Shown: piece after piece, positions 59,024 to 64,000 of the stretch | Position numbering within the stretch: position 1 is the first letter of the stretch | Layout: each line of letters starts with the position of its first letter | From: Melieria omissa | Lineage: Eukaryota; Arthropoda; Insecta; Diptera; Ulidiidae | Direction of reading: 5' to 3' | Assembly: GCA_963971225.1 (NCBI GenBank) | Contig: OZ020268.1 | Span: 45,558,404-45,622,403, forward strand | DNA: 64,000 bases | Notes under the pieces: generated by a model | What the model saw: the letters and a program-made list of their open reading frames with translations, nothing else | What the model was told of the DNA's origin: nothing | Databases searched by the model: none | Made by a program: the position numbers and the translations under genes

Positions 59024-59580
59024 TTTTTTTTTTCAGTACTTGGTTGATTGATTGAAGTGGCTCACTCACAGTTGTCTCCTTGCGGGTCACAATTAGCGCA
59101 CAGGCGCCGTTTTGATACCACATTCTCACCGCATTAAACCTGTTTTGTACTATGACTAAATCCCCCCCGTTAAAATTTAGGTATCCAAGAAGATTCCACA
59201 GACTTACTGTCGAGCAATCAGCCGAACAAGTAAGGAAGTGTGCGGCAGCGGAAGTGAGTAAGTGTTTCTTTCTCTTCTAAATTCCCACAGCTCATACAGT
59301 GGGTATTGAAGGGGATGTTTAGCCTCTCCGCATGTGGACCTATGGTCCAGTGGCCTGTGATTACGTCCGTGCTGGATCTGTGTATAAGCTCTTCCACCTC
59401 CACTTGGCAAGACTATGACAGATAGCAACTCCTCTTGACAACTTCCAAAGGCGTCGGAACCGAGACACCCAGTGATGCGTCAAGCGAGGCACCTGAGCGT
59501 GCCAATTCGTCCGCCCTCTCATTCCCTTCAATGTTCCTATGGCCAGGAACCCAGATAAGGGTGACTTTCATTACTTAGTC
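59024..59580 (-). pseudogene. LINE 3' end with RNase H domain
   Basis: Minus-strand frames read LIWVPGHRNIEGNERADELA (about 59560-59500), the final motif of a retroelement RNase H, then HWTIGPHAERLNIPFNTHC, SCGNLEEKETLTHFRCRTLP (about 59310-59225), a zinc-binding C-terminus. The 3' end is an A-run (T-run 59024-59033 on the plus strand). It is a 5'-truncated insertion of an I/Loa-type non-LTR element with frame damage near 59420. Confidence 0.85.
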
Positions 59581-60140
59581 CCATATTGTTTTGTTCTCTT
59601 TTTAGTTTTAATATTTTTTTATTTATTTTTTTATTTATTTGTGATTGTCAGTTTGTAATGTTTGTATTTATTAGTATATCCAATAATTTCAATTTAATTA
59701 CAATAAAACTGTAATAATTACGGTTACGGTCAAATGATCAATGCCAGCTCATATGGGCAGTTGCCCAGATCTAATTACAATTCCAGCTATTATGGTAGTA
59801 GTTATAGAATTATAGCAGACTTTGGCTCTTAATTACTCATTTTCACAAGTAAATGCTGACAGCTATTTCATTATTGAGCGATAGTGAGTAATGGTGACAT
59901 TTAGGTAAGTAAATAGGTGTGAATTATATGCCAAGGTGACTGAGATTGTGCAATCATCCCAATCAACAAATCAAAGTCTGAAAGAACGAAGTAGTTATTG
60001 AGATACAGTCACTGCTTTATTTATTGATAATTTTTTTATATGAAAATAAACAAACAAAACAACATGTCAACATTTGAAATTAATTTGAATTTGTTTTAAT
60101 AAAAGTTCTTTGAATATTTTCAAATAATTTTGAACAAACA

Positions 60141-60521
60141 CAGTGGTGGATGGCTAATTCGCACATTCTATTAAGAGTAAAGAAAAGAGCAGAATTATCT
60201 AGCAGAACAGAACAAATATATTTTGATTCATTAAACCAAGTAAGTATTTCATGTTCGCTTAAATATTTTTTAATCTTGTACATTTTCGGGTTTTTATAGT
60301 TTGACATCCACCGAGATTAAAGTGGCAACTGCAATTTGGAGCTTCTATCTTAAAAAAATATATTCCAAATTGTAAACCAAATAATACTTAAATTGAATGA
60401 TTGATTTAGAGTTTTTATGAACAAAACTTCCGTAAACAAGTGAACATTTTTTGGAAGACAAAAACATTGCACACATGCTTTATTTCTGTTAGTAAATGTG
60501 CTAATTAGCGTGCCACCACTG
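60141..60521. mobile_element. Short Tc1-type MITE
   Basis: Ends CAGTGGTGGATGGCTAATTC and, in complement, CAGTGGTGGCACGCTAATTA form an inverted repeat extending to GCACATT. The outer CAGTGG resembles the Tc1-like element at 5048. One flank is TA (60522-60523), the other CA. It is 381 bp without coding capacity. Confidence 0.72.
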
Positions 60522-60524
60522 TAA

Positions 60525-62160
60525 CTACAGTCATAGAATTTGCATGTGTCTCAAAATGTCAAAAGAATTCTTTAGATTGCATGGACTTTCTCGGAGACGT
60601 ATTTTGGCTTGGAGGCATTGTGGCCCATTGCGGGTGCTGTTTGTGAGTGTCAGGAGAAGGCACATCCCTCTAATGGCATCCGCACTCAGAAGTCAAAGCA
60701 TAGTATCTGTTGAATCATTATATTATCTGTGAGGAAGTGTAATCTCAGATACAATACTCACTATAAATCACTACGTCTGTAGCGCTGGACAATTGATATA
60801 AATAATCAATGGATCGATTTCTCCTCCACTTCTTCATTGTGGTGACTTACAAAAAAAATCGAGAAGTTCTGTGTCACTGAGCATTGGTGCAAAAGCACAG
60901 TGTTTAATGTCCTCAAACCTCACAACCACTAAGTTATTTATAATAGTCCCCAAATCATTAGTCACTGCTATCGGGTACTCATTTAGATTATTCTAAATAA
61001 ATCACAAATAAAAGGTCTCAAATAAGTCAATAAATAAGTAGAAGAGTGAAATAGAAACTTCAAGTCAATTTTTATACTGACGATAGCATTATTCAGTTAA
61101 AAATTAATCAAATTCCTTAAACGATTTTCTTGAAATCTTTATTAAAAAAATTTGAATTTTTTAAAAAATTTAAATTAAATTTTTTAATTAAATTTTAATT
61201 AAATAGTATTTAAATTTTTAATTTAAAAAATTTAATACATCAATTTAATTCAATTTCAAAATTTTTTTTTTAATTACAATTTATTTATTTAAATTTTCTT
61301 AATTAAAATTGTTTAATATATAATTCTTAACTAAAATTTCTTAACTGAAATTTCTTAACTAAAATTTCTTAACTGAAATTTCTTAATTTAAATTTCTTAA
61401 AAAAATAAAAACTATTGATCCAAATTTGTATGAAAACTTTGCAGCGTTTACCTTTCGTTGCTATTGACTGCTCGCCTCTCTGCACGTTCCATATCAAACG
61501 GCAATAATGCGTCTAATGAATGCAAACAAACAAACAAACAAATAGCGAAGCAAATGATATTTGTTTGTTTGCGTGTTTACACACACTTCGGTAGCAACCG
61601 AAGTGCGTTGCACTTTTTATTGCAACATTTGAATTTCACTCGCTTCAATGCCATCTGTTGTATATACAACACATACGTACGTAGTACGTACGTACATACA
61701 CAGGTTTAAGAACTCATAGTGCCAAGAAATTCATGCTGCAAGTGTCGTTACTTGTGTGTTTACAATGCGTTAAAGTGTCAGATTATATTCACTTTGGCAG
61801 GGCGCTTTGTTACGCCCTGAAGAATGGCTGGTTAGAATAGGATTAATTTACTTAATTGTTCGTGTTTTTAGTGAAAGAAGCAAGTTAAGGAAGCCCTGTC
61901 GTCGCTCGCAGCAGCCAGACAGTGGTGGCATCAATACTCAATTTTGCATTATTTTGAATTTTTCAATAAAACTGTAGTTCAATGGGAACATTTGCGCTAC
62001 AGCTTATAACACCCGCAAAGCTGAAACCCATAGTTTTTTTGCAAGAGTCGTAACCCAAAAATTCATATGACTGATATGACATTATTTTATGATTTATTAT
62101 TATAGTTTTTTATTGACTAGAAGGGCCTCGCGGTTTTGTAATTTAAATTCAATGGACCCT
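60525..62160. other. Intergenic sequence, AT-rich with short tandem repeat
   Basis: Contains a very AT-rich stretch (61140-61420) and ACAAACAAACAAACAAA (61524-61541). No gene is supported. A 62-codon ATG frame at 60544 has no recognised features. Confidence 0.4.
61325..61400. repeat. 17 bp tandem repeat
   Basis: About four units of AAATTTCTTAACT(A/G)A, with A and G alternating so that a 34 bp higher-order period appears. Confidence 0.65.
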
Positions 62161-62169
62161 ATAAATTAA

Positions 62170-63130
62170 ATTTCTATTAATCCTTTGCTGACCCCGTTAA
62201 CATTTTTATGAAATTATTTATATCTAATTATTTATTATTTTGAGTGCTTTTACTAAAGAAGTCAATAGACCTCTTAAATAATGTTTTCCCACACAAACTC
62301 TTAACCCATCGTTGACTCAGTCAGATTTCAATTTTCCGAAAATGAAAAACACGTTTCGGTTTAGTAATCATTTGGAGCACCTTCACCAAGTTTGGAATAA
62401 AAAACCCTTTAAATCATGTTTCTCCATTCATTGTTGATCCATCAGATTCTGATTTTCCAAAAAATTAAAAACACTTGACGTTATTTTTAATATTTGCAGC
62501 ACTTTTATCAAGTTTGAAGAAAGAAAAACCCATCAAATCATCTTTCTCTATACAAACATTTAACCCATCAGATTAAAAAAAAAAAAAAAAAGATCAATTA
62601 AGGTATATTGATTTTTTTAAATTTTGAGTCTTTGAAGTCAAAAGGACCATAAGTCATGTGTTTTCCCAGCATCTTTAAAGAACTTCTTAACTCTCAGTTT
62701 ACCCAATTAGGTTCCGATTTTCGGATTTTCGAAAAAAAAGGAGAAACACGTGTCTGATTTTTTCTCGTTTGAATTACTTTTGTTCAGTTTGGAGTTGAAA
62801 ACACGTTAAATAATGCTTTTCTATACAAACTTAACCCTCGGTTCACCCCTTCAAAGTTCGATGTTCAAAAAAACCAAAAACACATGCAAAATCATTTTTA
62901 ATTTCAAGTGTTTTCACCAGTTTTAAAGTTAATAAGCCCATCGGTTCATGTTTTTTTCATAGTCTTCCTGTATATGAACCTTGACCAATTGCTAATATCC
63001 GTAAATTTCGATTTTCGAAAAACTAAAAAAAATTTTGTCGAATTATTTTTGATTTGGAGTATTTTCACCAAGTTTGGAATTAAACCCATAGTTTGCCCTT
63101 TTAGACCTCGAACCTCAAAAAATCCCATTT
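62170..63130 (-). repeat. Diverged ~130 bp tandem repeat, reverse array
   Basis: At least six units with anchors TTAACCCATCGTTGAC-like at about 62175, 62304, 62428, 62562, 62690, 62832 and 62975, each followed by a TCAGATTT..GATTTTCGAAAAA, AAAACAC, TTTTTAAT and AGTTTGAA order. This is the same family as the arrays at 30340-31170 and 32270-33760, reversed relative to the first. Confidence 0.75.
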
Positions 63131-63263
63131 TCTGGAAGGTTGAAGGTTTCAAGGTGTTTCTACAGGTTACGTTTCATATTTGTAGCTTTAGCGGTTTAAG
63201 CTGGGCGATGATGAACCAGTCAATCAATCAGTTAGGAGAAACAATTATATATACATACAAATA

Positions 63264-64000
63264 CACTCCGGGCCACCAGAATAGGTTCACATTTTTTTCT
63301 GGAGGAAAATGAGTAGTGTTCTTACAAAACACAGATTTACCTCATTTATTGGTATCAAGATGTTCAAGGCATCTATTGTGAATCTACCTGTACAAAACAC
63401 AATTTGACATTTATTTAATTTTTTGTTTTTGGCCCACTTTTGTAAAGTGAACCCCAAAACTGAGTACATTTTAGAGGGCCACCAGAATAGGTTCACATTC
63501 AAAATCGCTGCTTTTTTGGCGAATAACAAGACTTTTGGGAGCAAAACCAAATTTGATCATTCCATTAAATGTTTTTCTTAACGTTTGTATGAAAATGGGT
63601 CACGGAAAAGCTCTAACTTCCGAAGAAATCGCCCAAATTAAAGTGCTTGAAAGCGAAAATTATTCTTTGCATAAAATAGTGTTTAAAATAAACAGAATTC
63701 AAATTGTAGTGAGCAATTATTTGCGAAATAAAAGCACTAATGGAAAAAACATGAAAGGCTGCACGCATTCGGTGACAACGTCTGCAGACAAGCGTGCCAT
63801 ACTGCGATGTGCTTCAAATTCCGCTGACTCAGTTGCCAAAATCAAGGCTAAAACTGGACTTTCTGCAAGCTATTCTACTATCAAACGTGTCATTCGGAAT
63901 GTCCCCACCCTAAAAAGAAAAAAAACTGCAAAAAGAACCACCGCTAACTGCTCAGCGCCAATAAAACCGTTTGGAATTTCGCAGAAATCATATGGCATGG
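63264..64000 (+). mobile_element. Tc1-like element with IR/DR ends, left part
   Basis: GGGCCACCAGAATAGGTTCA occurs twice in direct orientation, at 63271 and 63478, about 207 bp apart. This outer and inner site arrangement is typical of Tc1 elements with long inverted repeats (IR/DR group). A TA lies at 63262-63263, followed by CACTCCGGGCC. The transposase start follows. The right end is outside the window. Confidence 0.82.
63595..64000 (+). pseudogene. Tc1/Tc3-like transposase N-terminus, partial
   Basis: ATG at 63595 begins MGHGKALTSEEIAQIKVLES, then two helix-turn-helix units (SLHKIVFKINRIQIVVSNYL and DKRAILRCASNSADSVAKIK, SASYSTIKRVI), the DNA-binding region of Tc1/Tc3 enzymes. Near 63935 the homologous reading moves to another frame (PPLTAQRQ, stop, NRLEFRRNHMAW), so the gene is broken. 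It is cut off by the window edge. Confidence 0.85.

Noticed and set aside
60544..60732. 62-codon ATG frame next to a MITE
   Set aside because: No recognised features, and it lies in ordinary AT-rich intergenic DNA.

Overview
The window is nuclear DNA of a higher dipteran. A Tephritidae-like fruit fly is my best guess. The basis is: fly-type split genes with GT-AG introns, (GT)n and (TTG)n microsatellites, Tc1/mariner, DD41D 'rosa'-type, piggyBac-like and RTE/R1-like elements, and the close match of one gene to Stardust. The species assignment is inference. Nothing points to bacterial or viral origin.

Two protein-coding genes are well supported. On the + strand, 11203-14443 holds the six 3'-terminal coding exons of a Stardust/Pals1 MAGUK scaffold (L27, PDZ, SH3, polybasic hook, guanylate-kinase-like). 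It is followed by a long A-rich 3' UTR to about 15.75 or 16.35 kb. A GC-richer block at 7.64-9.33 kb may be an alternative 5' exon or promoter for it. On the - strand, 45555-26146 holds a complete five-exon acyl-CoA synthetase / 4-coumarate-CoA ligase-like gene. Its exons join in phase to give 595 codons, and introns of 10.9 and 6.6 kb are filled with repeats.

Most of the rest is a record of mobile elements. 0-7 kb: a deleted mariner, tandem duplications, a TTAA-flanked MITE, a mariner deletion derivative, LINE tails and a degenerate Tc1 element. 9.5-11 kb: a TTAA MITE and a hAT-like MITE. 16.8-24.1 kb: a piggyBac-like element, several MITEs, and a nearly complete Himar-like mariner nested in a MITE. 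Introns of the synthetase gene: LINE 3' ends, a diverged ~130 bp tandem repeat, a DD41D element with an open 233-codon frame lacking the helix-turn-helix region, a tRNA-derived SINE and AT-rich satellites. 46-64 kb: intergenic DNA with degenerate rosa and mariner copies, a LINE RNase H tail, the same ~130 bp repeat in reverse orientation, and the left part of a Tc1-like element cut by the window edge.

The strongest observations are: (1) the mariner at 22785-24076 interrupts a short MITE whose uninterrupted copy sits at 30514-30596, so the exact empty site is visible; (2) at least nine insertions flanked by TTAA or TTAA-like sequence carry CCCTTT-like ends, and one of them contains piggyBac-type transposase; (3) a SINE with a perfect 13 bp target-site duplication shares its 3' end with an RTE-like LINE fragment, suggesting the LINE machinery that moved it. 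I found no new multi-gene system. The novelty here is in transposon families and their nesting.
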